Shown: piece by piece, positions 41,883 through 50,682 of the stretch | How the letters are laid out: every line of letters begins with the position of its first letter | Numbering within the stretch: the stretch's first letter is position 1 | From: an uncultured Lachnospiraceae bacterium | Lineage (GTDB): Bacteria > Bacillota > Clostridia > Lachnospirales > Lachnospiraceae | Direction: 5' to 3' | Assembly (NCBI GenBank): GCA_910576815.1 | Contig: CAJTKA010000001.1 | Coordinates: 1 to 64,000, forward strand | Length of the DNA stretch: 64,000 nucleotides | Program-made: the position numbers and the translations under genes | The notes under the pieces: model-generated | What the model saw: only the letters and a program-made list of their open reading frames with translations | Database searches by the model: none | What the model was told of the DNA's origin: nothing

Positions 41883-43553
41883 ATGAAGACAGATATTGAA
41901 ATCGCACAGGCGGCCGAGCTGCTTCCCATCGCGCAGGTGGCTGAGAATATTGGTATCGAAGCGGATGATCTGGAGGTTTACGGGAAATATAAGGCGAAAC
42001 TATCGGATGCTTACATAGACAAAATTAAAAGTAATCCGCAGGGACGGCTGATTTTGGTGACGGCGATCAACCCCACGCCCGCAGGGGAAGGAAAGACAAC
42101 CATCACTGTCGGGTTGGGGCAGGCGTTTGCGAAGCTGGGAAAGAAAGCGGTGATCGCGCTGAGGGAACCGTCGCTGGGGCCCTGCTTTGGCATCAAAGGC
42201 GGCGCGGCAGGCGGCGGTTATTCGCAAGTGGTGCCGATGGAGGACTTAAATCTTCACTTTACGGGAGATTTTCACGCCATCACTTCCGCGAACAATCTGC
42301 TGGCAGCGCTCCTTGACAATCATATTCAGCAGGGAAATTTGTTACGCATCGATACCAGACAGATCATTTGGAAGCGTTGTCTGGATATGAACGACAGAGC
42401 GCTTCGAAATATCGTGGTGGGGCTGGGCGGTAAAACGGACGGCATGGTGAGAGAGGATCATTTTGTGATCACCGTGGCGTCTGAGATCATGGCGATCCTC
42501 TGTCTGGCCTCTGATTTCAAGGACTTAAAAGAGCGGCTGGCCCGCATTATCGTGGCCTATAATGACAGCGGCGAGCCTGTGACGGCAGGCGATTTACAGG
42601 CAGTGGGGGCGATGGCAGCCCTCTTAAAGGATGCCATGAAGCCAAATCTGATCCAGACGCTGGAACATACGCCGGCGTTGGTACACGGCGGTCCTTTTGC
42701 AAACATTGCGCATGGCTGTAATTCTGTGATGGCAACGAGGACGGCGCTTAAGATGGCGGATTATGTCATTACGGAGGCGGGCTTCGGCGCAGATCTGGGT
42801 GCGGAGAAATTCTTTGATATCAAGTGCCGTATGGCGGACTTAAAGCCGGAGGCGGTGGTGCTTGTCGCGACCATCAGAGCCTTAAAATATAATGGTGGCG
42901 TGGCAAAGGAAGATCTTTCCCGTAAAGACTTAAAGGCGTTGCAGGCGGGAATTGTCAATCTGGAAAAGCATATCGAGAACATTCATAAGTATGGGGTGCC
43001 CATCGTGGTGGCACTCAATGCCTTTGCTTCGGATACGCCGGAGGAGATTGAATACGTAAAGCATTTCTGTGAGGATAGGGAATGCGCCTTTGCCCTTTCC
43101 GAGGTCTGGGAAAAGGGCGGTGAGGGCGGCAAGGCGCTGGCGGAAAAAGTTCTTGATACGCTGGAGAAAAAGGAAAGCTATTTTGCGCCGCTCTATGAGG
43201 ACGACCTGCCTTTGACAGAAAAGATCCATACTGTGGCATCGGAGATTTACGGTGCCGGCAGCGTAACCTACACGGCGGCGGCAAAAAGACAGCTTGAGAG
43301 ATTGACGAGGGAAGGGTTTGGGCGACTGCCCGTCTGTATCGCAAAGACGCAGTATTCCCTCTCGGATGATCCCAAGCTTCTGGGACGGCCGGTGGGCTTT
43401 GAGATGCATGTAAGGGAGGCCTATGTCTCTGCGGGAGCCGGCTTTGTAGTGGTGCTGACAGGAGATGTAATGACTATGCCGGGCCTTCCCAAAAATCCGG
43501 CAGCTTATCGGATCGATGTGGACGACGAAGGCAGGATCGTAGGATTGTTTTAG
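41883..43553 (+). CDS. fhs: Formate--tetrahydrofolate ligase
   Basis: A 556-residue ATP-dependent enzyme making 10-formyl-THF from formate and THF. It is central to purine synthesis and, in acetogens, the methyl branch of the Wood-Ljungdahl pathway. Visible are the nucleotide loop TPAGEGKTTITVGLGQAF, LREPSLGPCFGIKGGAAGGGYSQVVPMEDLNLHFTGD, and the C-terminal GFVVVLTGDVMTMPGLPKNPAAYRIDVD. Length matches the family. It starts 22 bases after ftsK and is followed by folD 22 bases later, forming a one-carbon pair. Confidence 0.97.
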   Translation: MKTDIEIAQAAELLPIAQVAENIGIEADDLEVYGKYKAKLSDAYIDKIKSNPQGRLILVTAINPTPAGEGKTTITVGLGQAFAKLGKKAVIALREPSLGPCFGIKGGAAGGGYSQVVPMEDLNLHFTGDFHAITSANNLLAALLDNHIQQGNLLRIDTRQIIWKRCLDMNDRALRNIVVGLGGKTDGMVREDHFVITVASEIMAILCLASDFKDLKERLARIIVAYNDSGEPVTAGDLQAVGAMAALLKDAMKPNLIQTLEHTPALVHGGPFANIAHGCNSVMATRTALKMADYVITEAGFGADLGAEKFFDIKCRMADLKPEAVVLVATIRALKYNGGVAKEDLSRKDLKALQAGIVNLEKHIENIHKYGVPIVVALNAFASDTPEEIEYVKHFCEDRECAFALSEVWEKGGEGGKALAEKVLDTLEKKESYFAPLYEDDLPLTEKIHTVASEIYGAGSVTYTAAAKRQLERLTREGFGRLPVCIAKTQYSLSDDPKLLGRPVGFEMHVREAYVSAGAGFVVVLTGDVMTMPGLPKNPAAYRIDVDDEGRIVGLF

Positions 43554-43575
43554 TAAATGAAAGAGAGGATAAATC

Positions 43576-44418
43576 ATGCCGCAGATTATTGACGGGAAAG
43601 CCATTTCAACGCAGATCAAGGATGAGGTAAAGGAAAAGGTCGCAGCCCTTAAGACGCAGGGAAAGAGCGTGTGTCTGGCCGTGATCCAGGTGGGGGCCGA
43701 TCCTGCTTCCAGCGTTTATGTGGGCAATAAAAAGAAGGCCTGTGCTTATGTAGGCATTGAATCTCTGGCTTTTGAACTGCCGGAAGAAACGACACAGGAA
43801 GAACTTTTGTCTCTGATCAGAGACTTGAATCAAAAGAATGAGGTAAACGGCATCCTGGTACAGCTGCCGCTGCCGGCACATATTGACGAGGATGCGGTGA
43901 TTCGTGCCATTGATCCGCGGAAAGATGTGGACGGTTTTCATCCCCAAAGCGTGGGTGCGCTCTGCATCGGACAGCCGGGCTTTGTTTCCTGCACGCCTGC
44001 GGGCATCATAGAGCTTTTGAAACGTTCGGGGGTAGAGATCGCAGGGAAGGAGTGCGTGGTGATCGGCAGGAGCAATATTGTCGGCAAGCCCATGGCCATC
44101 CTTTTACTGAGAGAGAATGGCACAGTCACGGTGACACATTCTAAAACACGTGACTTAAAAGAAGTGACGAAGCGGGCAGATATCCTGGTCGTGGCAATTG
44201 GCAAGCCTAAAATGATCACGGGAGATTATGTGAAGGAAGGCGCGGTGGTGATCGATGTGGGAATCCACCGTAATGAAAACAATAAACTCTGCGGAGATGT
44301 TGATTATGAGGATGTTGCGCCCGTATGCAGTGCCATCACTCCCGTTCCGGGCGGTGTCGGCCCCATGACCATTGCCATGCTCATGTACAACTGCGTTCGT
44401 TCTTTGGAACTGGAGTGA
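43576..44418 (+). CDS. folD: Bifunctional methylenetetrahydrofolate dehydrogenase/cyclohydrolase
   Basis: A 280-residue enzyme interconverting 5,10-methylene-THF, methenyl-THF and 10-formyl-THF with NADP. Diagnostic segments are VGADPASSVYVGNKKKAC (catalytic Tyr and Lys), GILVQLPLPAHID, PRKDVDGFHPQSVGAL and VVIGRSNIVGKPMAILLL (nucleotide binding). The C-terminus is ITPVPGGVGPMTIAMLMYN. AGAGAGGAT precedes the ATG. It follows fhs and precedes a zinc-ribbon protein, probably all on one transcript. Confidence 0.97.
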   Translation: MPQIIDGKAISTQIKDEVKEKVAALKTQGKSVCLAVIQVGADPASSVYVGNKKKACAYVGIESLAFELPEETTQEELLSLIRDLNQKNEVNGILVQLPLPAHIDEDAVIRAIDPRKDVDGFHPQSVGALCIGQPGFVSCTPAGIIELLKRSGVEIAGKECVVIGRSNIVGKPMAILLLRENGTVTVTHSKTRDLKEVTKRADILVVAIGKPKMITGDYVKEGAVVIDVGIHRNENNKLCGDVDYEDVAPVCSAITPVPGGVGPMTIAMLMYNCVRSLELE

Positions 44419-44437
44419 TTTAAGAGAGGAGCGGCCT

Positions 44438-45913
44438 ATGAAGTGCCCTCATTGTGGACAGGAAATGCCGGACGGTCATCTTCTCTGCGATCACTGTGGA
44501 GAGGAGATTCAGATCGTTCCGGATTTTGAACCGGAAATTGAAACAGAAATCGAAAACAGCATAACGGAGACCCTTTCCGCCCTGGCTTCCATGCAGGGGG
44601 ACGAGACAGCGTCGAAGGAAACGGAAGATGATATGGCAATGGCTGAGCCGGATTCCGAAAAGGCAGCTGTAATTGCGGCGGTAAAAAGCTGGAGACCGCA
44701 GATCATTTTAGGGCTGGCCATTCTTTTTGTTGTCGCACTGGTTTCTTATGCGCTTTATGCTTATCATATCCATACGGTGGATTATCAGATCAGCAGGGCG
44801 CAGGGATATGCGGAGAAGGGCGACTATAATCAGGCAATCTCTTGTTTGGAAACAGCGCATAAGGAGCATCCTGAGGTGGCAGAGATCCTTTTTCTGGAGG
44901 CAGATTATTATTATTTGCAGCAGATGGATGCCTATGCACTTTCGTCCCTGATGCAGATCATTGACAATGAACAGACCGCGCCTTATACCGCTGAAGATGT
45001 GGAGGAGGCCTACGGCAAGATCGTTACCATTTATGCCAATCAGGAAGCTTACGCACAAATCAATGAACTGCTGCAGAGTTGTGACAATGAGAGGGTTGTG
45101 AACCGTTTCCAGAGCTATCTGGCCATGGAACCGGAATTTAGCTATGTGGAAGGAAATTACGCAGAAGTAATTCCCCTGAAACTGAGCTCAAACACCGCGG
45201 GCACTATCTATTATACGATGGATGGATCAAAGCCGGACAGGAACAGTCAGGTCTACACGGCGCCCCTTTTTCTGGAGACGGGAGAGTATACGGTCAGCGC
45301 CTTTTTTGTCAATGATTACGGGATCGAGAGCGGCGTTGTCACCAAAACCTATGTGATCAACCTTACCGTACCGAATGCTCCGGAAGTAGAGCTGTACAGC
45401 GGCGAGTATACGGAGGCGACCATGATCGCCGTGGAGCCGGTTCCGGGTTGTAAAACCTTTTACACCACGGATGAATCGGAGCCGACGGCGGACAGCGTGC
45501 CCTACACGGGGCCGATTCCCATGCCGCTTGGGAAAACATTATTTAAATTTGTCAATATCAGTGAGGAGGGGATCGCCAGTGAGGTGACGACGCGCACCTT
45601 TACCTTAAGTCTGCGGGGAGCAATCTTGCCGACAACGGCGGTGACTACTTTAGTTGATCGCCTGGTAGAGACAGGGTATCTTGAGGACACGAGTGGGAAA
45701 AATCCACGCCAGAGCGGAAACCTCAGCTATCGTTTCAGCTCTGTGGTAAAGATAGGAGAAGACCAGAATTATTATACCATCAACGAGTATTACGACGATG
45801 GAGCGGGGATGCCGAGCCGTACCGACAAGGTCTTTTTGGTGCACGTCTATACCGGAGAAACGGCACAGCTTGGGTATGACGAAGCGGGCGAGTTCGTGGC
45901 GAACCCCATTTGA
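44438..45913 (+). CDS. Zinc-ribbon, single-pass membrane protein with TPR and chitobiase-like domains
   Basis: 491 residues. An N-terminal zinc ribbon uses Cys 3, 6, 17 and 20 (CPHCGQEMPDGHLLCDHCG). An acidic linker leads to one membrane helix at about 88-109. TPR-like helices (residues 115-175, RAQGYAEKGDYNQAISCLETAHKEHP) follow. Two chitobiase C-terminal-type beta units come next (GTIYYTMDGSKPDRNSQVYTAPLFL at about 265-290 and KTFYTTDESEPTADSVPYTGP at about 345-365), then a C-terminal domain of about 100 residues. The zinc ribbon should be cytoplasmic and the rest outside. Function unknown. GAGAGGAG lies 6 bases before ATG 44438; the frame is open upstream into folD. Confidence 0.8.
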   Translation: MKCPHCGQEMPDGHLLCDHCGEEIQIVPDFEPEIETEIENSITETLSALASMQGDETASKETEDDMAMAEPDSEKAAVIAAVKSWRPQIILGLAILFVVALVSYALYAYHIHTVDYQISRAQGYAEKGDYNQAISCLETAHKEHPEVAEILFLEADYYYLQQMDAYALSSLMQIIDNEQTAPYTAEDVEEAYGKIVTIYANQEAYAQINELLQSCDNERVVNRFQSYLAMEPEFSYVEGNYAEVIPLKLSSNTAGTIYYTMDGSKPDRNSQVYTAPLFLETGEYTVSAFFVNDYGIESGVVTKTYVINLTVPNAPEVELYSGEYTEATMIAVEPVPGCKTFYTTDESEPTADSVPYTGPIPMPLGKTLFKFVNISEEGIASEVTTRTFTLSLRGAILPTTAVTTLVDRLVETGYLEDTSGKNPRQSGNLSYRFSSVVKIGEDQNYYTINEYYDDGAGMPSRTDKVFLVHVYTGETAQLGYDEAGEFVANPI

Positions 45914-45937
45914 TGAGCCTATGGAATATATTTATAC

Positions 45938-45966
45938 TTGCAAAAGCGGCGAACTTTCGCTATTAT
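45938..45966 (+). promoter_or_regulatory. Sigma-A promoter of nfnAB
   Basis: TTGCAA (45938-45943), 17 bases, TATTAT (45961-45966). The start codon of nfnA is 26 bases downstream, leaving a short leader that contains only the ribosome binding site. Confidence 0.65.
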
Positions 45967-45991
45967 GGAATAGTTCGAGAGGAGGAGTAAG

Positions 45992-46876
45992 ATGTACAGG
46001 ATTACGAAAGCGGAAAAACTTGCGGAGAATATTTATCTCATGGATGTAGAGGCAAAGCGGGTGGCAAAAGCCTGTGAACCCGGGCAGTTCGTGATCGTCA
46101 GAATGGACGAGGCGGGCGAGCGGATTCCTTTGACGATTTGTGATTATGACAGGGAAAAAGGTACGGTAACCATCGTATTTCAGGTGGTGGGCGCGGCTAC
46201 GGAACTGATGCGTGGTTTAAAGGCAGGCGATGCGTTTCACGATTTTGTGGGACCGCTTGGCTGTCCCTCCGAATTGATTCACGAAAAGAAAGAAACTTTG
46301 AAACAGAAAAGGATTCTCTTTGTAGCAGGGGGACTCGGTACGGCGCCGGTCTATCCGCAGGTGAAATGGCTGCATGAGCAGGGAATCGCGGCGGATGTGA
46401 TCGTGGGCGCGAAGACCAAGGATCTGCTCATCATGGAGAAGGAGATGGAAGCGGTCGCAGGCAATCTCTATGTGACCACCGACGACGGCTCCTATGGCAG
46501 AAGCGGCATGGTGACAAAGGTAATCGAGGATTTGATCGAACAGGAAGGAAAACAGTATGATCTCTGCGTTGCTATTGGCCCGATGATCATGATGAAATTT
46601 GTCTGCCTGACCACGAAAAAATATGACCTTCCCACGATCGTCAGCATGAATCCCATCATGGTGGACGGCACGGGAATGTGCGGTGCCTGCCGCCTGACAG
46701 TGGACGGCGAGGTGAAGTTTGCCTGTGTGGACGGTCCGGAGTTTGACGGCCATAAGGTGGATTTCGATCAGGCCATGAAGCGCCAGCAGATGTATAAGAC
46801 AAAAGAGGGCAGGGACTTCTTAAAGGCCAAGGAGGGGGATACCCACCACGGCGGCTGCGGAAACTGCGCATCATAA
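45992..46876 (+). CDS. nfnA: NADH-dependent reduced ferredoxin:NADP+ oxidoreductase subunit A
   Basis: A 294-residue flavoprotein of the ferredoxin-NADP reductase fold. The FAD domain (about residues 1-100) includes GQFVIVRMDEAGERIPLTICDYD. The NAD domain has ILFVAGGLGTAPVYPQ. A C-terminal [2Fe-2S] site shows CGACRLTVDGEVKFACVDGPEFDGH. Together with the next gene this is the NfnAB complex, which couples NADH and reduced ferredoxin oxidation to NADP reduction by electron bifurcation. Alone the family is also called sulfide dehydrogenase or PyrK-like, but the adjacent GltD-like gene points to NfnA. GAGGAGGAG precedes the start. Confidence 0.9.
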   Translation: MYRITKAEKLAENIYLMDVEAKRVAKACEPGQFVIVRMDEAGERIPLTICDYDREKGTVTIVFQVVGAATELMRGLKAGDAFHDFVGPLGCPSELIHEKKETLKQKRILFVAGGLGTAPVYPQVKWLHEQGIAADVIVGAKTKDLLIMEKEMEAVAGNLYVTTDDGSYGRSGMVTKVIEDLIEQEGKQYDLCVAIGPMIMMKFVCLTTKKYDLPTIVSMNPIMVDGTGMCGACRLTVDGEVKFACVDGPEFDGHKVDFDQAMKRQQMYKTKEGRDFLKAKEGDTHHGGCGNCAS

Positions 46877-46908
46877 GAGGGGATAAAGAGGGAGGATTAA
46901 CGATAACT

Positions 46909-48300
46909 ATGACGACAGATGTATTGAAGAAGGTCCCCGTCAGGGAACAGGACGCGAAACAGCGCGCGGCAAACTTCGAGGAGGTTTGTCTTGGTTATAA
47001 TAAAGAGGAAGCCATGTGCGAGGCGACCCGCTGCATCAACTGCAAGAATGCACAGTGCATCAAGGGCTGTCCCGTGGCAATCAATATCCCTGGTTTTATC
47101 GAGAAGGTGAAGGAGGGCGATATCGCGGCAGCTTATCAGGTCATCAGCGAAGCATCCGCGCTTCCTGCAGTCTGCGGCCGTGTCTGCCCGCAGGAGAGCC
47201 AGTGCGAAGGCAAGTGTATCCGCGGTATCAAGGGAGAGCCTGTCTCCATCGGTAAGTTGGAGCGTTTCGTGGCGGATTGGGCCAGAGAGAACGGCATCAA
47301 GCCCGAAGGCGCAAAGGAGAAAAAGGGCAAGAAAGTGGCTGTCATCGGTTCCGGTCCCGCAGGACTGACCTGTGCGGGCGATTTGGCAAAGATGGGCTAT
47401 GAGGTGACGATCTTTGAGGCGCTGCATGAGCCGGGCGGTGTGCTCGTTTACGGGATTCCCGAGTTCCGTCTGCCAAAGGAAGCAGTCGTTGCCAAGGAGA
47501 TCGAGAACGTAAAAAGCCTTGGCGTCAAGATCGAGACCAATGTGGTGGTCGGCAAGTCCGTCACCATTGACGAATTGATGGAGGAGGAAGGCTTCGACGC
47601 CGTATTTATCGGTTCCGGCGCGGGTCTCCCGAAATTCATGGGCATTCCCGGAGAGCAGGCGCTCGGCGTCTTCTCCGCGAACGAATATCTGACCAGAAGC
47701 AACCTGATGAAGGCCTTTGACGAGAGTTCCAACACTCCGATCATGCACGGAAAGAAAGTTGCCGTGGTGGGCGGCGGAAATGTGGCCATGGATGCGGCGA
47801 GAACGGCGTTGCGTCTGGGCGCGGAAGTGCACATCGTCTACCGCAGGAGTGAGGAGGAGCTGCCTGCCCGTGTGGAGGAGGTACACCATGCGAAGGAGGA
47901 GGGCATCATCTTTGACCTTCTGACCAATCCCACGGAGATCCTGGCAGATGAAAATGGCTGGGTATCCGGCATCAAATGTGTGCGGATGGAGCTGGGTGAG
48001 CCGGATGCTTCCGGCAGACGCCGTCCGGTAGTAATCGAGGGCTCCGAGTTTACGATGGAAGTGGACACGGTGATCATGTCGCTGGGCACTTCGCCGAATC
48101 CGCTGATTTCCTCTACCACCAAGGGGTTAGAGGTCAACAAATACAAATGTATCGTAGCCGAGGAGGATTTTGGCGCGACCACGAAGGAAGGCGTTTATGC
48201 GGGCGGCGATGCGGTGACGGGCGCGGCTACCGTGATTCTGGCCATGGGTGCGGGAAAGGCTGCGGCAAAGGGCATCGACCAATATCTGTCCGGAAAATAG
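46909..48300 (+). CDS. nfnB: NADH-dependent reduced ferredoxin:NADP+ oxidoreductase subunit B
   Basis: A 463-residue GltD-like flavoprotein. N-terminal Cys clusters (CINCKNAQCIKGCPVAINIP and VCGRVCPQESQCEGKC) should bind two [4Fe-4S] clusters. Two Rossmann motifs follow: VAVIGSGPAGLTCAGDLAKMG (FAD) near residue 145 and VAVVGGGNVAMDAARTALRLG (NADP) near 285. The C-terminal GDAVTGAATVILAMGAGKAAAKGI completes the flavin site. It could be labelled glutamate synthase small subunit, but no large subunit is nearby and nfnA is 32 bases upstream. A strong terminator follows. Confidence 0.92.
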   Translation: MTTDVLKKVPVREQDAKQRAANFEEVCLGYNKEEAMCEATRCINCKNAQCIKGCPVAINIPGFIEKVKEGDIAAAYQVISEASALPAVCGRVCPQESQCEGKCIRGIKGEPVSIGKLERFVADWARENGIKPEGAKEKKGKKVAVIGSGPAGLTCAGDLAKMGYEVTIFEALHEPGGVLVYGIPEFRLPKEAVVAKEIENVKSLGVKIETNVVVGKSVTIDELMEEEGFDAVFIGSGAGLPKFMGIPGEQALGVFSANEYLTRSNLMKAFDESSNTPIMHGKKVAVVGGGNVAMDAARTALRLGAEVHIVYRRSEEELPARVEEVHHAKEEGIIFDLLTNPTEILADENGWVSGIKCVRMELGEPDASGRRRPVVIEGSEFTMEVDTVIMSLGTSPNPLISSTTKGLEVNKYKCIVAEEDFGATTKEGVYAGGDAVTGAATVILAMGAGKAAAKGIDQYLSGK

Positions 48301-48307
48301 AAAAATG

Positions 48308-48340
48308 CTGCCTGTCGGAAATCGGCGGGCAGTTTTCTTT
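48308..48340 (+). terminator. Rho-independent terminator after nfnB
   Basis: CTGCCTGTCG (48308-48317) pairs over 10 bp (two G-U) with CGGCGGGCAG (48323-48332), loop GAAAT, followed by TTTTCTTTTT. Confidence 0.92.
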
Positions 48341-48507
48341 TTATGTAGTATTTCACTAAATAAGAAATTCTTAATAAAGAATGTGTACAATCTTCAAAAA
48401 TATCCTGTATGCTGAGAGTGTAATTGGTTTGGAAGGCATTTATTTCTGACAAAAGGATTACACGGTGTGCAAAACAGTTGAAAATATAAGAAAGGTATGG
48501 GTATCTT

Positions 48508-49599
48508 ATGAAGTTAGATGAGTATGAAAACGAAAACGATCGGGAAGACAGCAGGGAGAGCGGGGAAACTTTTTTACAGAGCAAGGCGACGACAAAGTTT
48601 CTTCTCTGGATCATTGCGCTTCTTCTCATCTGTATTGTGATTCTTTTGGGGGCAATTTTTCTGCGCGGCAAAAAGGACGATGTGGTAAATAGAGATCTCC
48701 AGCAGTCTATTACGGACTATGCCAAAGAACAGCAGGAGTTGGAGCAGCAGACGATTCAGGACAGCGATGTTTTAACCAACCGGGAAGAAGATGCGGCTGA
48801 GAAGGAAGAATTCGTGCAGACGACGCTTACAAAGGAACCTGTGAAAGAAACAGTTGAGGAAACGGAGGAGCCCGTCTCCGAGGCGGAGGAGATGAAGGCG
48901 GTCGTGGTGGATATCGAGAATGAGGACGACGAGGCCTATACCAAGGAATTTATTTTAAAGGAGGCTTATCCCCACTTTGAGGCAAACAATCAGGACGCCA
49001 TTTGGGATCTGGCGCACCTAAAACGCTATGTAAAACTTTCCAGAGGGCTGCTTGGCACTGGGGAATATTATTATCAGGGGGATGTGGATAGCGACGGGAA
49101 ACCGCACGGAACAGGGCTGGCCATCTATGAGAAGAACAGCTATTACTTTGGAGAATGGAGCCACGGAAAGAGGAGCGGCAAAGGTGCCTGGTTCCGCTTC
49201 TACATCGGTCAAAAGAATAAACAAAACGCCATGGGTGCCTATGTCTCCCACAGCTATTCCGGCGAGTGGGCAGACGATTTGCCAAATGGAGAGGGTGCGG
49301 AGCACTATGAGGTAGATATCTCATTGCTGCAAAAGTCCGGGAAATTGATGATACAAAACGTAGTCGGAAATTTTACGAATGGGCTTTATGACGGTAATCT
49401 GTTTGCCAATACCGTGGATTATACCGGAACGATCCAGGAGTGGGACGGTATCGCCAAAAATGGAATGTTTACGCTGTGGCGGGATATAAGCGCGATCGGG
49501 GAGTGTTCTGTTTGGCGCAATAAGGACGATCATGACTGGTGCCTGGACATCGATAAATCAGAGAATAAAAACCAGGGTCTGCGGGAACTGCTAAAATAG
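48508..49599 (+). CDS. MORN-repeat membrane-anchored protein
   Basis: A 363-residue protein with an acidic cytoplasmic N-terminus and one membrane helix at about residues 30-52. A charged linker rich in Glu and Thr spans about 65-150. MORN repeats follow (YYYQGDVDSDGKPHGTGLAIYEKNSYYFGEW, HGKRSGKGAWF, YSGEWADDLPNGEGAEHYE, then weaker repeats such as NGLYDGNLF). MORN units form beta-strand ladders that bind lipids or proteins; here they lie outside the membrane. AAGAAAGG precedes the start. The gap 48341-48507 shows small dyads but no clear promoter. Confidence 0.85.
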   Translation: MKLDEYENENDREDSRESGETFLQSKATTKFLLWIIALLLICIVILLGAIFLRGKKDDVVNRDLQQSITDYAKEQQELEQQTIQDSDVLTNREEDAAEKEEFVQTTLTKEPVKETVEETEEPVSEAEEMKAVVVDIENEDDEAYTKEFILKEAYPHFEANNQDAIWDLAHLKRYVKLSRGLLGTGEYYYQGDVDSDGKPHGTGLAIYEKNSYYFGEWSHGKRSGKGAWFRFYIGQKNKQNAMGAYVSHSYSGEWADDLPNGEGAEHYEVDISLLQKSGKLMIQNVVGNFTNGLYDGNLFANTVDYTGTIQEWDGIAKNGMFTLWRDISAIGECSVWRNKDDHDWCLDIDKSENKNQGLRELLK

Positions 49600-49628
49600 T
49601 TGCAATTTAGGAGGAATAAAGCTAAAAT
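49600..49628 (+). promoter_or_regulatory. Promoter of the small membrane protein/rlmH unit
   Basis: TTGCAA (49600-49605), 17 bases, TAAAAT (49623-49628), beginning right after the stop codon of the MORN gene. Confidence 0.5.
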
Positions 49629-49668
49629 AAAAGCGTGAGTGAATACGTCAGATAAGGAGGGTATGCGT

Positions 49669-50175
49669 ATGCCCCGATATCAAAGCAGCACAGAGAAGGC
49701 GGAGAATCATCGTTCGTCTGCTTACACGCTTTTGGCAATTGGCGGAATCGGTTTTATTGCGATCGTGCTGGTCTTTTGCAATGTGATACCCGTTTATCGA
49801 AATGCCGGGATCAACCGCTATCTGGTTTGCGGCGTCATGGGCGCCATGTTCATTCTCTTTATCGTTTTTGGAATCGTGTCCATGCGGGATTCCAACCGCT
49901 TCCTTGTGAAGGCGAAATCGGAATCGTCTCTGGTTTCGGAGATTACCAGATGGTGCGCGGAAAATCTGCATACGGATACCATTGACAGTCTGCTCGCTTC
50001 GGAAGATGAGGTCTTTGAGGAACTGTCTGACGAGGAAATGTATTACCGCCGCACAGAAAAGATGAAGGCTCTGATCGAAGATAAGTTTATGAATCTGGAC
50101 GAGGCTTTCGTAGAAGATTTTGTAGAAAGATATTATCAGGAATTGTATGAAGATAACAGTGATCGCAGTCGGTAA
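49669..50175 (+). CDS. Small two-helix membrane protein
   Basis: 168 residues with membrane helices at about 19-41 and 54-75, then an acidic, helical cytoplasmic domain (SSLVSEITRWCAENLHTDTIDSLL, RRTEKMKALIEDKFMNLDEAFVEDFVERYYQELYE). I do not recognise a named family. ATG 49669 is 8 bases after AGGAGG; the ATG at 49663 is too close to it, and ATG 49639 lies upstream of it. Its 3' end overlaps rlmH by 29 bases, implying translational coupling. Confidence 0.75.
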   Translation: MPRYQSSTEKAENHRSSAYTLLAIGGIGFIAIVLVFCNVIPVYRNAGINRYLVCGVMGAMFILFIVFGIVSMRDSNRFLVKAKSESSLVSEITRWCAENLHTDTIDSLLASEDEVFEELSDEEMYYRRTEKMKALIEDKFMNLDEAFVEDFVERYYQELYEDNSDRSR

Positions 50176-50626
50176 AATAAAAGAGAGTTTCTATCGGGAG
50201 GCGCTTTTGGAATATCAAAAACGCCTTTCCCGTTATTGCAGTCTGAAAATCAGGGAAGTGGAAGACGAACGCACACCTGATAAGATCTCCGATACAGAAA
50301 AGGAAAATATCCTTAAAAAAGAGGGCGCCCGAATCGAAAAATTCCTGCCTGAGGGCGTTTATGTCGTCACGCTGGAAATCGGAGGCAAAGGTTTTACGTC
50401 CGAGGCATTTGCGCAGGAGATCACGAATTTGGGTCTGCGCGGGCAAAGCCACATCGTCTTTGTGATCGGCGGCTCACTTGGTTTACATAACACTATAAAG
50501 AAGCGGGCTGACCTGGCAATCAGTTTTTCAAAGATGACATTCCCACACCAGTTGATGCGGGTTTTTTTGTTGGAGCAGATTTACAGGGCCTTCCGCATTA
50601 TTAACGGGGAACCCTATCATAAATAG
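50147..50626 (+). CDS. rlmH: 23S rRNA (pseudouridine1915-N3)-methyltransferase
   Basis: 159 residues, the typical RlmH (YbeA) size. This SPOUT methyltransferase modifies pseudouridine 1915 in helix 69 of 23S rRNA. Characteristic segments are MKITVIAVGKIKE, the SAM-binding knot IVFVIGGSLGLHNTI and the C-terminus FPHQLMRVFLLEQIYRAFRIINGEPYHK. It overlaps the preceding gene by 29 bases and lacks its own clear ribosome binding site outside that gene. Confidence 0.97.
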   Translation: MKITVIAVGKIKESFYREALLEYQKRLSRYCSLKIREVEDERTPDKISDTEKENILKKEGARIEKFLPEGVYVVTLEIGGKGFTSEAFAQEITNLGLRGQSHIVFVIGGSLGLHNTIKKRADLAISFSKMTFPHQLMRVFLLEQIYRAFRIINGEPYHK

Positions 50627-50682
50627 CGGGTGAAAGTCACAGGCATCAAATCATTACGGATAGAAAAGGTGTGGATAGAAAG

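Noticed and set aside
46909..48300. Annotation as glutamate synthase small subunit
   Set aside because: No large subunit is nearby and the gene directly follows an NfnA-type subunit, which fits the transhydrogenase complex.
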